DNA of 64,000 nt from Pseudomonas luteola NBRC 103146 (lineage in GTDB: Bacteria > Pseudomonadota > Gammaproteobacteria > Pseudomonadales > Pseudomonadaceae): positions 82,085 through 146,084 of the forward strand of contig NZ_BDAE01000013.1 in NCBI RefSeq assembly GCF_002091675.1. Direction: 5' to 3'. How positions within the stretch are numbered: the stretch's first letter is position 1; every line of letters begins with the position of its first letter. Below are positions 1 through 9,248 of the stretch, in pieces. The translations under genes and the position numbers were made by a program. The notes below the pieces were generated by a model. The model saw only the letters and a list, made by a program, of their open reading frames with translations, did not search any database and had not been told where the DNA came from.

Positions 1-1
1 G

Positions 2-451
2 TTGCGCGCCAATTCGCCTTTGGGTGAGGTAATGGCTGCAGGGCTTGCCAATTCCCGTCATGGCCGTGAAGTCATGAAAGAGGCCATTGAAGAGGCTGGT
101 AGCCGCATCGTGCATGATCTGGAGCGCTATCTGAATACCCTGGGTACGATTGCTGCCATGGCACCCTTGATGGGACTGCTAGGCACGGTGTTTGGCATGA
201 TCGAGATCTTCAGCTCTTTCATGGAAAGCGGTCTGGCCAACGCTCCGGTTCTGGCTGGCGGTATTTCCAAGGCCTTGCTGACCACGGCGGCTGGTCTGAT
301 CGTGGCTATTCCTGCCGTATTCTTCCATCGCTTCCTGCTGCGTCGTGTCGATGAACTGATTGTCTCCATGGAACAAGAGTCCATCAAGCTGGTTGAAGTC
401 GTTCAGGGTGATCGTGAAGTAGACTTCGTCACGGAAGGTACCAAAGCGTGA
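2..451 (+). CDS. exbB: ExbB/TolQ/MotA-family proton channel, 3' part
   Basis: C-terminal 149 residues of an inner-membrane proton-channel protein; the start lies left of the window. Two long hydrophobic segments are visible, at about residues 46-72 (with the small-residue pattern APLMGLLGTVFGM) and 84-113 (GISKALLTTAAGLIVAIPA), as in the last two transmembrane helices of ExbB/TolQ. The family forms a pentamer that passes protons to energise a TonB- or Tol-type system. The ExbD partner follows with a GTGA overlap, which indicates translational coupling. In PAO1 the same pair sits ahead of lpxK and is not the main TonB-associated set, so its energised partner is unknown. Family assignment is secure; the physiological partner is inferred. 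Confidence 0.9.
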   Translation: MRANSPLGEVMAAGLANSRHGREVMKEAIEEAGSRIVHDLERYLNTLGTIAAMAPLMGLLGTVFGMIEIFSSFMESGLANAPVLAGGISKALLTTAAGLIVAIPAVFFHRFLLRRVDELIVSMEQESIKLVEVVQGDREVDFVTEGTKA

Positions 452-888
452 AGTTTCGGCGTAGATCAGGCGGGGCAGCTAGAGACGAGGCCTACGTCAA
501 CCTGACATCACTGATCGATGTTGTATTCGTGTTGTTGCTGTTCTTTGTCGTAACCACCACCTTCAACAAGCCGAGCCAGTTGAAACTGGAGCTGCCTGAG
601 GCGCAAAGTGCAGAACCTGCCGAAGCAGCTGCCAAGGACTTGGAAATCAGCATTTCAGCAGACGGCGTCTTTTCACTGAACGATCAAACGTTGGCTAAAG
701 GTGATCTGACTTCGCTCATGACTGCATTGCAGCGTGAGTCGGGTGGGGATAACAGCGTGCCACTGATCATCTCTGCTGATGGCCGCACGCCTCATCAATC
801 AGTGGTGACGGCAATGGATGCCGCTGGAAAGCTGGGCTTTTCACGAATCCGCATCACAACGGTTGAGGCTCAGGCAGACAAACAGTGA
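448..888 (+). CDS. exbD: ExbD/TolR-family biopolymer transport protein
   Basis: 146-residue ExbD/TolR protein with a GTG start that overlaps the exbB stop (GTGA). It has a short basic cytoplasmic N-terminus, one membrane helix at about residues 19-40 and a periplasmic domain. The helix carries the conserved proton-path aspartate at about residue 24 ([15 protein letters not shown]). It works with the preceding ExbB in the inner membrane to convert proton flow into mechanical force for a TonB/Tol-type partner. The downstream lpxK starts inside its stop codon (GTGA again), so the envelope genes are translationally chained. ExbD and TolR are hard to tell apart by sequence; ExbD is preferred from gene order. 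Confidence 0.92.
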   Translation: MKFRRRSGGAARDEAYVNLTSLIDVVFVLLLFFVVTTTFNKPSQLKLELPEAQSAEPAEAAAKDLEISISADGVFSLNDQTLAKGDLTSLMTALQRESGGDNSVPLIISADGRTPHQSVVTAMDAAGKLGFSRIRITTVEAQADKQ

Positions 889-1883
889 GTATTTCCTCAC
901 GGCTTCTCAGGGCTTGGTATCGTGGTCATCCGGCCCTGAATGTACTGAAACCCTTGGAGGCCCTGTATTGTCACGTTGCTCGACGAAAGCGTAGGCGCTT
1001 TCTGGAGAGCGACAAGGGTGTTTTCGTTTCACCTGTTCCTGTGCTGGTCGTGGGAAACCTCACAATAGGTGGAACGGGCAAAACTCCGATGATCCTTTGG
1101 CTCATCGAGCACTGCCGCGGTCGTGGATTGCGAGTCGGTGTGGTAAGCCGGGGCTATGGTGCAAAACCTCCACATTTTCCCTGGCGGGTAATGCCGGAGC
1201 AGCTGCCTGCGGTAACGGGTGATGAGCCTTTGCTTATTGTTCAACGGACCCGGGTTCCGCTTGTCATCGCTCCGAATCGTCCTGCTGCGGTTCAGGAGTT
1301 GCTGCGAACCGAGTCGCTGGATCTCATCCTCAGTGATGACGGTCTACAACACTATGCGCTTGCACGTGACCTTGAACTTGTCATGGTTGACGCGGCAAGG
1401 GGCTTTGGCAACAAGCGCTGTCTTCCGGCGGGGCCACTTAGAGAGCCTATTGAGCGACTGCTAAGCGTTGACGCCATTCTTTATAATGGTGGCACCAGCG
1501 ATACGGAAGATGGCTACTCGGTTCAATTGAAACCAACGGCCTTGATCAATCTAGTATCAGGTGAGCGCCGGCCTCTCAATTATTTTTCTCCTGGCCAGGA
1601 GGTTCACGCCCTGGCTGGGATTGGTAACCCTGATCGCTTCTTCAAGACGCTCGAAGCATTGCAGTGGCGACCCATTGCCCACCCATTCGCCGACCATGCA
1701 GTTTATACCTCTGAGCGACTACGCTTTCAGCCGGCTTTACCATTGATCATGACTGAGAAAGATGCCGTCAAATGCAGAGCCTTTGCCGCTCCTGATTGGT
1801 GGTATCTTGCGGTTGATGCTCAGCCTTCAGCAGCTTTTGTTTCGTGGCTGGACAGACGGCTAGACCTGTTACAGGCTCAATAA
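885..1883 (+). CDS. lpxK: Tetraacyldisaccharide 4'-kinase LpxK
   Basis: 332 residues, normal length for LpxK, which phosphorylates the 4' position of the lipid A disaccharide at the cytoplasmic face of the inner membrane. A Walker A motif (GGTGKTP) is at about residues 62-68, preceded by the family signature VVGNLT, and a hydrophobic N-terminal anchor region comes before it. Aspartates in LSDDGLQH match the family's catalytic/Walker B area. The GTG start overlaps the exbD stop. The next genes, Trm112-like ycaR and kdsB, are the usual LpxK neighbours, which keeps lipid A and Kdo synthesis in one operon. Confidence 0.96.
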   Translation: MSISSRLLRAWYRGHPALNVLKPLEALYCHVARRKRRRFLESDKGVFVSPVPVLVVGNLTIGGTGKTPMILWLIEHCRGRGLRVGVVSRGYGAKPPHFPWRVMPEQLPAVTGDEPLLIVQRTRVPLVIAPNRPAAVQELLRTESLDLILSDDGLQHYALARDLELVMVDAARGFGNKRCLPAGPLREPIERLLSVDAILYNGGTSDTEDGYSVQLKPTALINLVSGERRPLNYFSPGQEVHALAGIGNPDRFFKTLEALQWRPIAHPFADHAVYTSERLRFQPALPLIMTEKDAVKCRAFAAPDWWYLAVDAQPSAAFVSWLDRRLDLLQAQ

Positions 1884-1908
1884 CTTATTTACCCAACAAG
1901 GATTCCTT

Positions 1909-2094
1909 ATGGATCTCAAGCTTCTCGACATCCTGGCTTGTCCTATTACCAAAAGTCCGCTCAAGCTAAGCGAAGACAAGACCGAGTTGATTAGCAAGGC
2001 CGCAGGGCTTGCGTATCCTATCCGGGATGGCATCCCGGTCATGCTGGAAAGCGAAGCCCGTGTCCTCAGCGTTGATGAGCGTCTGGATAAATGA
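1909..2094 (+). CDS. ycaR: Trm112/YcaR-family small protein
   Basis: 61-residue member of the Trm112p-like family. It begins with the family pattern [14 protein letters not shown] and contains the [12 protein letters not shown] segment. The second cysteine of the usual pair is replaced: only Cys11 remains, so zinc binding is doubtful. The family acts as a small partner or activator of other enzymes, mostly methyltransferases; the bacterial lpxK-kdsB-linked member has no settled role. A Shine-Dalgarno (AAGGA) lies 8-9 nt before the ATG. The stop overlaps the kdsB start (ATGA), so co-translation with kdsB is likely. Confidence 0.9.
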   Translation: MDLKLLDILACPITKSPLKLSEDKTELISKAAGLAYPIRDGIPVMLESEARVLSVDERLDK

Positions 2095-2858
2095 CTGTCT
2101 CCTATACCGTAGTCATTCCTGCGCGTTTTGCTTCGAGCCGTTTGCCCGGCAAGCCGTTGCAGGATATTGCAGGCAAGCCCATGATTCAGCATGTATGGGA
2201 GCAGGCGAGTAAGAGCGCAGCCGGTCAGGTGGTTGTGGCTACAGATCATTCCGACATCATGGCAGCCTGCGAGCGTTTCGGTGCACATGCGCTGCTGACG
2301 CGTACTGATCACGCTTCAGGTACGGACAGGCTGGCAGAGGTAGCCGAACTTATTGGCCTCCCGGACGATGCCATTATCGTGAATGTTCAGGGGGATGAGC
2401 CGCTTGTTCCGCCTGCCATTATCGATCAGGTTGCTCAGAATCTTGCCGCTCATTCCGAGGCGGGCATAGCCACATTGGCTGAGCCCATTCATGATACCGC
2501 CGCGTTATTCAACCCGAATGTTGTTAAGGTTGTCAGCGACAAGAATGGTCTGGCCTTGTCATTTAGTCGAGCGCCTATGCCTTGGGCGCGTGATGCGTTT
2601 GTCACAAGCCGCGATGTCTTGCCCTCAAGCGTGCCGTACCGACGTCATATCGGTATCTATGCCTATCGAGTAGCATTTCTGAAGGACTTTGTGCGCTGGG
2701 GTGCATGCTGGCTTGAAAATACTGAAGCCTTGGAGCAGCTACGTGCACTTTGGCATGGCGTGCGTATCCATGTAGCAGATGCCATTGAGTCACCAGAGGC
2801 CGGAGTAGATACAGCTGAAGATCTGGAGCGGGTTCGCCGAGTCTTAGGAGGCGAATAA
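2091..2858 (+). CDS. kdsB: 3-deoxy-manno-octulosonate cytidylyltransferase (CMP-Kdo synthetase)
   Basis: 255 residues. It activates Kdo with CTP to give CMP-Kdo, the donor for the lipopolysaccharide inner core; the enzyme is cytosolic. The N-terminal nucleotidyltransferase signature [15 protein letters not shown] is at about residues 8-22. VNVQGDEPL at about 99 carries the metal-binding aspartate region, and the C-terminal [16 protein letters not shown] motif is typical. It overlaps ycaR by ATGA and abuts the next gene at TAATG. Product and start are both clear. Confidence 0.97.
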   Translation: MTVSYTVVIPARFASSRLPGKPLQDIAGKPMIQHVWEQASKSAAGQVVVATDHSDIMAACERFGAHALLTRTDHASGTDRLAEVAELIGLPDDAIIVNVQGDEPLVPPAIIDQVAQNLAAHSEAGIATLAEPIHDTAALFNPNVVKVVSDKNGLALSFSRAPMPWARDAFVTSRDVLPSSVPYRRHIGIYAYRVAFLKDFVRWGACWLENTEALEQLRALWHGVRIHVADAIESPEAGVDTAEDLERVRRVLGGE

Positions 2859-3337
2859 TGCGTGTTCTGTTTGTCTGCATGGGCAACATTTGCCGCTCCC
2901 CTACGGCCGAGGCCATCTTTCGCGACAAGCTTGTCAAGGCTGGCCTACTTGACCGTATTGTTGTCGACTCGGCGGGAACAGGCGACTGGCATGTCGGTAA
3001 AGCCCCCGATCCTCGCTCGATCCAGGAAGGTGCTAAGCGAGGATATGATCTTTCAGGCCTGCGGGCTCGACAGATTACGACTGAAGATTTTCGCTCATTT
3101 GACCTTATCTTGACGATGGACCATGAGAACATGGCCTTTTTGTCCAAGCTTCGTCCTTCCAACGCTTCAGCTGAGGTGGATCTTTTGCTTCGCCGTTATG
3201 GTCTTGAGCAGGATGAAGTGCCGGATCCCTATTTTGGCGGAGTTGCTGGCTTCAAGCATGTTATTGACTTGCTTGAAAAGGCATGTGAAGCGCTTGTGCA
3301 TGAGGTAAGGGGGCCACTTGAGCCTTACTGTACGTGA
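2858..3337 (+). CDS. Low-molecular-weight protein tyrosine phosphatase
   Basis: 159 residues of the LMW-PTP family. The CX5RS phosphate-binding loop is right at the N-terminus (Cys7, Arg13, Ser14 in VCMGNICRSP). The general-acid DP loop is at about residue 121 (VPDPYFGG). These enzymes dephosphorylate tyrosine residues; bacterial relatives often counter BY-kinases in exopolysaccharide export, but no kinase or capsule gene is nearby. Here it sits in the kdsB-murB operon, as in P. aeruginosa, so a housekeeping role is plausible. The ATG shares its A with the kdsB stop. The 3' end overlaps the murB start by 20 nt. Confidence 0.94.
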   Translation: MRVLFVCMGNICRSPTAEAIFRDKLVKAGLLDRIVVDSAGTGDWHVGKAPDPRSIQEGAKRGYDLSGLRARQITTEDFRSFDLILTMDHENMAFLSKLRPSNASAEVDLLLRRYGLEQDEVPDPYFGGVAGFKHVIDLLEKACEALVHEVRGPLEPYCT

Positions 3338-4343
3338 GTGGGTTTGTCTTAAACCTTTTAATACATTTGGTTTCGATGTGCGGGCACGCTTCTATGCAGA
3401 GGCTTACACGGATAATGATGTTCGTGAGGCTATGGCGTTTGCCGACAAGCAGGATGTGCCGCTCTATATCTTGGGCGGAGGCAGCAATCTGGTGCTTACG
3501 GAAGATGTTCAGGCTCTGGTGCTGCACATGCGTAGTCAGGGGATCCGACTTCTTGAGGAGGGCTCCTCAGGCAGTGTGACTGTTGAGGCTGAGGCAGGCG
3601 AGTCATGGCATGGGCTAGTCGAGACTTCATTGAGTATGGGGCTGAGTGGGCTGGAGAACCTGAGTCTTATACCGGGTACTGTGGGCGCCTCTCCCATGCA
3701 GAATATCGGTGCCTATGGTGTTGAGCTAAAGGATGTGTTTCATGGCTTAACGGCATTGGATCGCAAAACTGGCCAGACTTGCGAGTTTACCCTTGAAGAG
3801 TGCTGTTTTGGGTATCGAGAAAGCCGATTCAAGCAGGAGCCTGGCCGTTGGGTCATATTGCGGGTTCGTTTCAATCTAAATCGACACGGTACTTTGCGTC
3901 TGGATTACGGTCCTGTTCGCCAGCGCTTGGTGGAACAGGGCGTTGATGATCCGTCTCCCCAGGCAGTAAGCAAGGCCATTATTAGTATTCGACGGGAAAA
4001 ACTGCCTGACCCTGCCATGTTGGGCAACGCGGGCAGTTTCTTCAAAAATCCTGTGGTTTCAAATCAATTGGCTACAAGACTTAAGGAGTGCTATAGCGAT
4101 CTGGTCGTTTACCCAGTCACGGATGACCAGGTAAAGCTTGCAGCGGGTTGGTTAATTGATAAGGCTGGCTGGAAGGGCTTTCGGGAAGGGGACGCAGGCG
4201 TTCATGCGCAGCAGGCGCTTGTCCTGGTTAATTACGGTACAGCGTCGGGTAAGGATATTCTTGATCTTGCTCAGCAAATTCGCACTGATATCGAGAGCCG
4301 GTTTTCTGTCCTGTTGGAGATAGAGCCCGGAGCGCTGAATTAG
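3318..4343 (+). CDS. murB: UDP-N-acetylenolpyruvoylglucosamine reductase MurB
   Basis: 341 residues. It performs the second committed step of peptidoglycan precursor synthesis, the NADPH-dependent reduction of UDP-GlcNAc-enolpyruvate to UDP-MurNAc. FAD-binding motifs GGGSNLVL (about 53-60) and LSLIPGTVGASPMQNIGAYG are present, as is the catalytic-serine segment GNAGSFFKNP. The chosen start is TTG at 3318: it has a strong Shine-Dalgarno (GTAAGGGGG) just upstream and gives MSLTV..., matching Pseudomonas MurB N-termini; no ATG fits. It lies inside the 3' end of the phosphatase gene. It is followed by a palindromic terminator shared with rne. Confidence 0.95.
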   Translation: MSLTVREWVCLKPFNTFGFDVRARFYAEAYTDNDVREAMAFADKQDVPLYILGGGSNLVLTEDVQALVLHMRSQGIRLLEEGSSGSVTVEAEAGESWHGLVETSLSMGLSGLENLSLIPGTVGASPMQNIGAYGVELKDVFHGLTALDRKTGQTCEFTLEECCFGYRESRFKQEPGRWVILRVRFNLNRHGTLRLDYGPVRQRLVEQGVDDPSPQAVSKAIISIRREKLPDPAMLGNAGSFFKNPVVSNQLATRLKECYSDLVVYPVTDDQVKLAAGWLIDKAGWKGFREGDAGVHAQQALVLVNYGTASGKDILDLAQQIRTDIESRFSVLLEIEPGALN

Positions 4344-4355
4344 CGGTAACGGCAT

Positions 4356-4389
4356 AATAAAAAGGGATGCATATGCATCCCTTTTTATT
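4356..4389. terminator. Bidirectional terminator between murB and rne
   Basis: A perfect 34-nt palindrome whose core is GGGATGCAT/ATGCATCCC, flanked by an A-run on the left and a T-run on the right. It lies 13 nt after the murB stop and 11 nt beyond the rne stop, so either strand reads a GC-containing hairpin followed by Us. It ends both convergent transcripts. Confidence 0.9.
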
Positions 4390-4399
4390 TGTTGAGATA

Positions 4400-7300
4400 T
4401 CAGGGCTGCGGTTTAGGCGCCTGCTTTTCCTCTTCTTCGCTTTCAGATGGCTTTTGCTCTTCCACAGCATCCTGCTGAGGTTGTTGCTGCTCTACTGCTG
4501 ACTTTGGCAGGGCAAGCTCTGCAGGAATTTCGGCAGACTCAACCCTTTGAGCTGGCAGTTGATTCAAGCTTTCCGGGCTTGGCATAACAATCTCGGCCGT
4601 CATGGCAGGCTGGCTTTCTTTCGAGGGCTCATCCAGTGGTTTTTCCACATGTACATTCTCCAGGCGTTCTTGTGCCTGAGTAATGCCAGAGGGGGGGGCG
4701 GCTTCAACAACGGGTTCTGAGTCGGCAGCCAGGACCGGAGAGGCGTGCTCTACAGGCGCTGGGGTTTCAGTTGGCAAGGAAGCTGCCGGAGGAGTATTCA
4801 GGCTGACAGATGTTGCGGCCTGTGCTGCTGCAGCTTCCTCCTGTTCACGCGCCAAGCGCTCGGCCTCACGCTGACGGCGACGACGCTCACGGGGATCGTT
4901 AGGCGCACGTCCAACGGCCGGTGGGGTTAACTTAGGCTGTGCTCCAATGTCAGGCGTGTCTTCGCTTACCTGAACGAGGGGCTGAGCCTCGGAAGAGACC
5001 TCCACGGGGGATGCGGCTTTCTCTTTCTGCATAGGCGCCGTTTCATTGACTGCCTGGGTAGGCTCCTCGGCTTGAGGAGCTTCAACCTCTACTACCGCTA
5101 CCGTCTGATGAGTTTTCAAAGTAGTCTCGTGCGAGGCTACTTCAACGACAGGCTGCTCTTCAGTGTGGTTAGGTGCAGAAACATCCTGGGCGACGACTGC
5201 TTCTGCTTCCGCCTGGGTCTGATTTTCCTGTTTGGGCTCGTTTCTTTCCGTTACGGTTGTGGCTTCAGCTGCTTGGGCATTGACCACTTCGGCAACCACA
5301 GCGGCGTTGGCAAGAGGTTCAGTGTTGGATTCTCCCGTCAAGGCAACAGATTCGTTGTCGTTTGACTCGCCATGAGTGTCACGCTGACGTTCACGGCGAT
5401 TGCTGCGACGACGCTGGCCGCGGGAGCGACGGCGTGGACGCTCATCGCTGTCTTGATCGTCATTCTGATCGTTCAGCTCTTCGTCGTTCAGTTGCTCGGC
5501 GTCAACTGTTGCATCCTGACGTGTTTCGGCCTCTTCTCTGGTCTGACGGCGTTCGGCGCGGGAAGGACGTTCGCTGCGGCTGGGTTGTTCCTCGCGGGCA
5601 GGGCGCTCGTCCTTGTTTGCACGCTCTTCACGGGCAGGACGCTCTTCGCGTGGTTGGCGTTCCTCACGGGCGGGACGCTCTTCGCGTGGCTGACGTTCCT
5701 CGCGGGCAGGGCGTTCTTCACGGCTCTGACGCTCTGCTCGTGGCTGACGCTCTTCACGTGGTTGGCGCTCTTCACGGGTCGGACGTTCTTCTCGAGCGGC
5801 CTGGCGCTCTTCGCGTGGAGGGCGCTCGGTACGCGGTTGGCGCTCTTCACGGGTCGGACGCTCTTCACGATTGTCACGAGCCTGCGACTGACGTTCTTCG
5901 CGAGGCTTGCGTTCTTCATCACGACGGTTATCACGGCGACGATTCTGCTGACGACCATTGCGGCGCTCATCAGTACGACGTGCTTCGCCATTGGGCTGGG
6001 TAGTTTCGGCTACAGCGGCAGGCTCTTCCGTCTTGCCGGCAAACAGACTGACCAGGGAGCGCACCAGGCCCTTAAAGAGGCTTGGCTCCGGCTGATGAGC
6101 AGGTTTGCTAGGTGCTTCGACCTGAGGCGCGGGAGTGCGCTCGGGTGCGACCTTGACTGCGGCTTCTTGGCGAACAAGGGTTCGTGTAGCGCTTGCAGGC
6201 TGGATCTCTTCGGCCTCGCTGTGAGTCATTTCATAGCTGGACTGGCCGTTCAGAAGATCCGGGTTGTCATCACGCAGGCGTATCACTTCAAAATGCGGGG
6301 TTTCGATGTGATCATCCGGCAGGATGATGATGCGAACCCGTGTACGTAGTTCAATCTTGGTGATGCTGTTGCGCTTTTCATTCAATAGGAACGAGGCGAC
6401 CTGTAAGGGTACGCGTGCTCGAACCTCTGCTGTCCGATCCTTGAGTGCTTCCTCTTCAATCAGACGCAGAATGGCAAGCGACAAGGACTCGACATCTCGG
6501 ATAATGCCCTGACCGTTACAACGTGGGCAAACGATGCCGCTCGTCTCGCGTAAAGAGGGGCGTAGCCGCTGGCGGGACATCTCTAGAAGGCCAAATCGAG
6601 AAATGCGACCGATCTGTACTCGAGCACGATCAGCCTCAAGCGCTTCCCGCATGCGATCTTCAACGGCGCGCTGGTTTTTCACCGGTGTCATGTCGATGAA
6701 ATCAATAACGATCAAGCCGCCGATATCCCGTAAACGCAACTGGCGAGCGATTTCCTCGGCCGCTTCTAGGTTCGTTTGCAGGGCTGTCTCTTCAATATCG
6801 CCACCTTTGGTAGCGCGTGCAGAGTTGATATCGATCGAAACAAGCGCTTCAGTAGGGTCGATAACAATCGAGCCGCCAGAGGGCAGCTTTACTTCACGTT
6901 GAAAGGCAGTTTCGATCTGACTTTCGATCTGGAATCGATTGAACAGCGGTACGCTGTCCTGATAGAGCTTGATCTTGCTCTGGTACTGAGGCATGACCTG
7001 ACGAATGAAGCTTAGTGCTTCTTCCTGAGCCTCTACGCTATCAATAAGCACTTCGCCGATATCCTGGCGAAGATAATCACGAATGGCTCGAATGATGACG
7101 TTGCTTTCCTGATAGATCAGGAAAGGCGCACTACGCTCGACAGAGGCTTCCTTGATAGCGGACCAGAGCTGCAGTAGGTAGTCCAGATCCCACTGCAGCT
7201 CTTCGGTGCTGCGGCCAAGGCCCGCTGTGCGGACAATCAGTCCCATGTCGGCTGGGGCATCCAGTCCATTCAGGGCTTCGCGCAGCTCGTTGCGCTCTTC

Positions 7301-7729
7301 ACCCTCGATGCGGCGGGAAATGCCACCTGCACGTGGGTTGTTTGGCATCAGAACCAGATAGCGACCAGCCAGGCTGATAAAGGTAGTTAACGCAGCGCCC
7401 TTGTTGCCACGCTCTTCCTTTTCAACCTGAACAATGACTTCCTGCCCTTCGGACAGAACTTCCTTGATGTTGATGCGACCTTCTGGCGCTTTCTTGAAGT
7501 ATTCGCGAGAGATTTCTTTGAGAGGGAGAAAGCCGTGACGCTCTGAACCGAAGTCGACAAATGCGGCCTCGAGGCTGGGCTCGATACGAGTGATGCGGCC
7601 TTTATAGATATTGGCCTTTTTCTGTTCACGAGCCCCTGACTCGATATCCAGATCAAATAGTTTTTGGCCATCTACTAACGCAACACGTAGCTCTTCAGGC
7701 TGCGTGGCATTGATGAGCATTCTTTTCAT
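4400..7729 (-). CDS. rne: Ribonuclease E
   Basis: 1109 residues. It is the essential endoribonuclease for mRNA decay and for rRNA/tRNA processing, and the scaffold of the degradosome at the inner membrane. The N-terminal catalytic half aligns without gaps to E. coli numbering as I recall it: S1 domain about 36-119, catalytic aspartates in VSIDINS (about 303) and VIDFIDM (about 346), and the zinc-link CPRCNGQG (about 404). The C-terminal half is disordered and charged. It holds an Arg/Glu-rich repeat tract (about 610-725), an [18 protein letters not shown] RNA-binding patch, then acidic/Pro/Ala-rich sequence ending near KPQP. The length is typical for Pseudomonas. It is monocistronic with a long leader, convergent to murB. 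Confidence 0.97.
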   Translation of the reverse strand: MKRMLINATQPEELRVALVDGQKLFDLDIESGAREQKKANIYKGRITRIEPSLEAAFVDFGSERHGFLPLKEISREYFKKAPEGRINIKEVLSEGQEVIVQVEKEERGNKGAALTTFISLAGRYLVLMPNNPRAGGISRRIEGEERNELREALNGLDAPADMGLIVRTAGLGRSTEELQWDLDYLLQLWSAIKEASVERSAPFLIYQESNVIIRAIRDYLRQDIGEVLIDSVEAQEEALSFIRQVMPQYQSKIKLYQDSVPLFNRFQIESQIETAFQREVKLPSGGSIVIDPTEALVSIDINSARATKGGDIEETALQTNLEAAEEIARQLRLRDIGGLIVIDFIDMTPVKNQRAVEDRMREALEADRARVQIGRISRFGLLEMSRQRLRPSLRETSGIVCPRCNGQGIIRDVESLSLAILRLIEEEALKDRTAEVRARVPLQVASFLLNEKRNSITKIELRTRVRIIILPDDHIETPHFEVIRLRDDNPDLLNGQSSYEMTHSEAEEIQPASATRTLVRQEAAVKVAPERTPAPQVEAPSKPAHQPEPSLFKGLVRSLVSLFAGKTEEPAAVAETTQPNGEARRTDERRNGRQQNRRRDNRRDEERKPREERQSQARDNREERPTREERQPRTERPPREERQAAREERPTREERQPREERQPRAERQSREERPAREERQPREERPAREERQPREERPAREERANKDERPAREEQPSRSERPSRAERRQTREEAETRQDATVDAEQLNDEELNDQNDDQDSDERPRRRSRGQRRRSNRRERQRDTHGESNDNESVALTGESNTEPLANAAVVAEVVNAQAAEATTVTERNEPKQENQTQAEAEAVVAQDVSAPNHTEEQPVVEVASHETTLKTHQTVAVVEVEAPQAEEPTQAVNETAPMQKEKAASPVEVSSEAQPLVQVSEDTPDIGAQPKLTPPAVGRAPNDPRERRRRQREAERLAREQEEAAAAQAATSVSLNTPPAASLPTETPAPVEHASPVLAADSEPVVEAAPPSGITQAQERLENVHVEKPLDEPSKESQPAMTAEIVMPSPESLNQLPAQRVESAEIPAELALPKSAVEQQQPQQDAVEEQKPSESEEEEKQAPKPQP
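5560..5880 (-). repeat. Arg/Glu-rich tandem repeat tract inside rne
   Basis: Degenerate in-frame repeats of about 18 and 36 bp, encoding runs built on [12 protein letters not shown] and REERPT (the 12-residue unit [12 protein letters not shown] occurs at least twice in succession). It lies in the disordered C-terminal RNA-binding part of RNase E. The DNA repeats make expansion or contraction by slippage likely between strains. Boundaries are approximate. Confidence 0.75.
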
Positions 7730-8095
7730 GTAATACCGTCGGTTTCCGGGCTACCGGAAACGGCGTGCGGCACACACGACTCGCCGAGGGTCGGTGCTTG
7801 GGGTCGTATCAAAGGCGGAGCCATCCGCCTTCGTGTCCAGCAGTACTCGGTTGTATGCCGAGCCGCGACTACGTCTCCTGCTTGCTGTCGTAACAGCAGC
7901 AACGTCAAACAGTCAGGAGGAGGAATAAGCTGTCAAAAGCGGACGAATAAGCGTCTAAGCCAGGCATTACCGGCTACACAGTTCAACAGCGGTACATCTC
8001 CACCCTTCACGTATCCTTCAGGAATCCTGGTGCCGCTCGCAGAATCCGGAGCGGTTGTTTTTTGTACTCACCTTCAACAGTGGGCACGGTGTTTT
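7730..8095 (-). promoter_or_regulatory. Structured rne 5' leader, rne-II type
   Basis: About 360 nt between the rne start and a possible TATAAA -10 near 8093-8098 on the minus strand; no gene is apparent. Several hairpins are visible: GTTTCCGG/CCGGAAAC with a GCTA loop (7742-7761), ending only 12 nt before the rne AUG; AAGGCGGA/TCCGCCTT (7812-7831); a CTCGG/CCGAG stem near 7846-7862; and a TGCTGT/ACAGCA stem near 7885-7900. Pseudomonads are known to carry a conserved rne leader (rne-II motif), analogous in purpose to the enterobacterial leader by which RNase E cleaves its own mRNA. Assignment to that motif is from position and structure, not from a covariance search. Confidence 0.65.
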
Positions 8096-8114
8096 ATAAG
8101 GCTTTTGTTTTAAG

Positions 8115-8130
8115 TGGCACGTGTACTGCT
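8115..8130 (+). promoter_or_regulatory. Sigma54-like -24/-12 element in the rne-rluC gap
   Basis: TGGCACGTGTACTGCT matches the RpoN consensus TGGCACG-N4-TTGCW with one mismatch and has the required GG-N10-GC spacing. It points toward rluC, 165 nt away. It could drive a long rluC leader or a small transcript, or be a chance match; no activator site is recognised. Confidence 0.35.
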
Positions 8131-8282
8131 TATAGCCATACGAACCACTCGAAGGACGGCCTGACGTCCACTGAACATGTTTATGACAGGGAGCTTATTT
8201 ACAAGCGCTGTGTCATGCCAGGGTTATTGGCTTCCGGGACTATAACAGCAACCATTAAGTGCTTCAATTAAGTGGAAATTGC

Positions 8283-8288
8283 TATTAT
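8283..8288 (+). promoter_or_regulatory. rluC: Possible -10 element at the rluC start
   Basis: TATTAT lies 6 nt upstream of the rluC ATG, so the first transcribed base would fall at or next to the A of the start codon. No convincing -35 is seen 16-18 nt upstream, and no Shine-Dalgarno precedes the ATG. This fits a leaderless message but is weak evidence on its own. Confidence 0.35.
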
Positions 8289-8294
8289 GTAGCA

Positions 8295-9248
8295 ATGACT
8301 AATCCTACTTCTTCCAACAATGGCGTACAGCTCTTCGAAGTTTCTTCAGAGCTGGCTGGCCAGCGTATCGATAACTATCTGCGTACTTTGCTCAAAGGTG
8401 CGCCGAAAACCTTCATTTATAGAATACTTCGCAAGGGTGAAGTACGTGTTAATAAGGGGCGTATAAAGCCGGATTATCGGCTGCAAGCCGGCGATATCAT
8501 TCGTGTCCCTCCTATGCGTTTGCCTGAAAAAGATGAACCTGCACCTGTCTCCCAGGCGCTTGCCGAGTTGATGGAGGCTGCGATTGTCTATGAAGACAAG
8601 ACACTGATCGTTATCAATAAGCCTGCAGGTATTGCCGTTCACGGAGGGAGTGGTGTCAGCCTAGGCGTTATAGAGGTCTTTCGTCAGATTCGTCCAGATG
8701 CCAAAGACCTTGAGCTGGTTCATCGCCTGGATCGGGATACCTCGGGTCTGCTCATGATTGCCAAGAGGCGCAGCATGCTGCGTCATTTGCATGAGGCCTT
8801 ACGTGGAGATGGAGTCGACAAACGCTACCATGCGCTGGTTCGTGGTCACTGGCCTGCAGCAAAAAAACAGATTCGAGCGCCTTTGATGAAAAATAACTTG
8901 CGTTCCGGTGAGCGGATGGTTGAAGTCAATGTAGAGGGTAAGGACGCTCTCACGGAATTTCGAGTGCTCAGACGCTACGGTGATTTCGCTACTCTAGTAG
9001 AGGCAAAGCCGGTCACAGGACGTACTCACCAGATTCGTGTTCATGCCAAGCACGCAGGTCATTCCATTGCAGGGGATCCTAAGTACGGTGATGAGGCGTT
9101 TTCCAGGGAGATTCGGGATTTGGGCGGTAAACGGCTGTTTCTTCATGCTGCCAGTCTTAATGTACCGCTCCCCGATGGGGAAACATTGCAACTGACTGCT
9201 CCTGTTGATGAGACCTGGGCGGCTACATTGAGTCGACTGGATGCCTAG
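8295..9248 (+). CDS. rluC: 23S rRNA pseudouridine synthase RluC
   Basis: 317 residues. It converts uridines 955, 2504 and 2580 (E. coli numbering) of 23S rRNA to pseudouridine. An S4 RNA-binding domain is at about residues 15-75 ([20 protein letters not shown]). The RluA-type catalytic core includes [12 protein letters not shown] with the catalytic aspartate. The start is set at MTNPTS..., which matches Pseudomonas RluC; a longer frame adds 12 unlikely residues. No Shine-Dalgarno is seen. The 3' end overlaps the HAD gene by 8 nt. It sits next to rne as in most gammaproteobacteria. Confidence 0.95.
   Translation: MTNPTSSNNGVQLFEVSSELAGQRIDNYLRTLLKGAPKTFIYRILRKGEVRVNKGRIKPDYRLQAGDIIRVPPMRLPEKDEPAPVSQALAELMEAAIVYEDKTLIVINKPAGIAVHGGSGVSLGVIEVFRQIRPDAKDLELVHRLDRDTSGLLMIAKRRSMLRHLHEALRGDGVDKRYHALVRGHWPAAKKQIRAPLMKNNLRSGERMVEVNVEGKDALTEFRVLRRYGDFATLVEAKPVTGRTHQIRVHAKHAGHSIAGDPKYGDEAFSREIRDLGGKRLFLHAASLNVPLPDGETLQLTAPVDETWAATLSRLDA

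Noticed and set aside
5362..6349. Two long open frames (213 and 325 codons) on the plus strand
   Set aside because: They are antisense to rne and arise from its Arg/Glu-rich repeats; the translations are low-complexity (Leu/Ala/Phe/Thr or His/Asp/Gly runs) without ribosome sites.
8062..8271. 69-codon plus-strand frame in the rne-rluC gap
   Set aside because: No Shine-Dalgarno and irregular composition; it lies in the rne promoter/leader and rluC promoter area.
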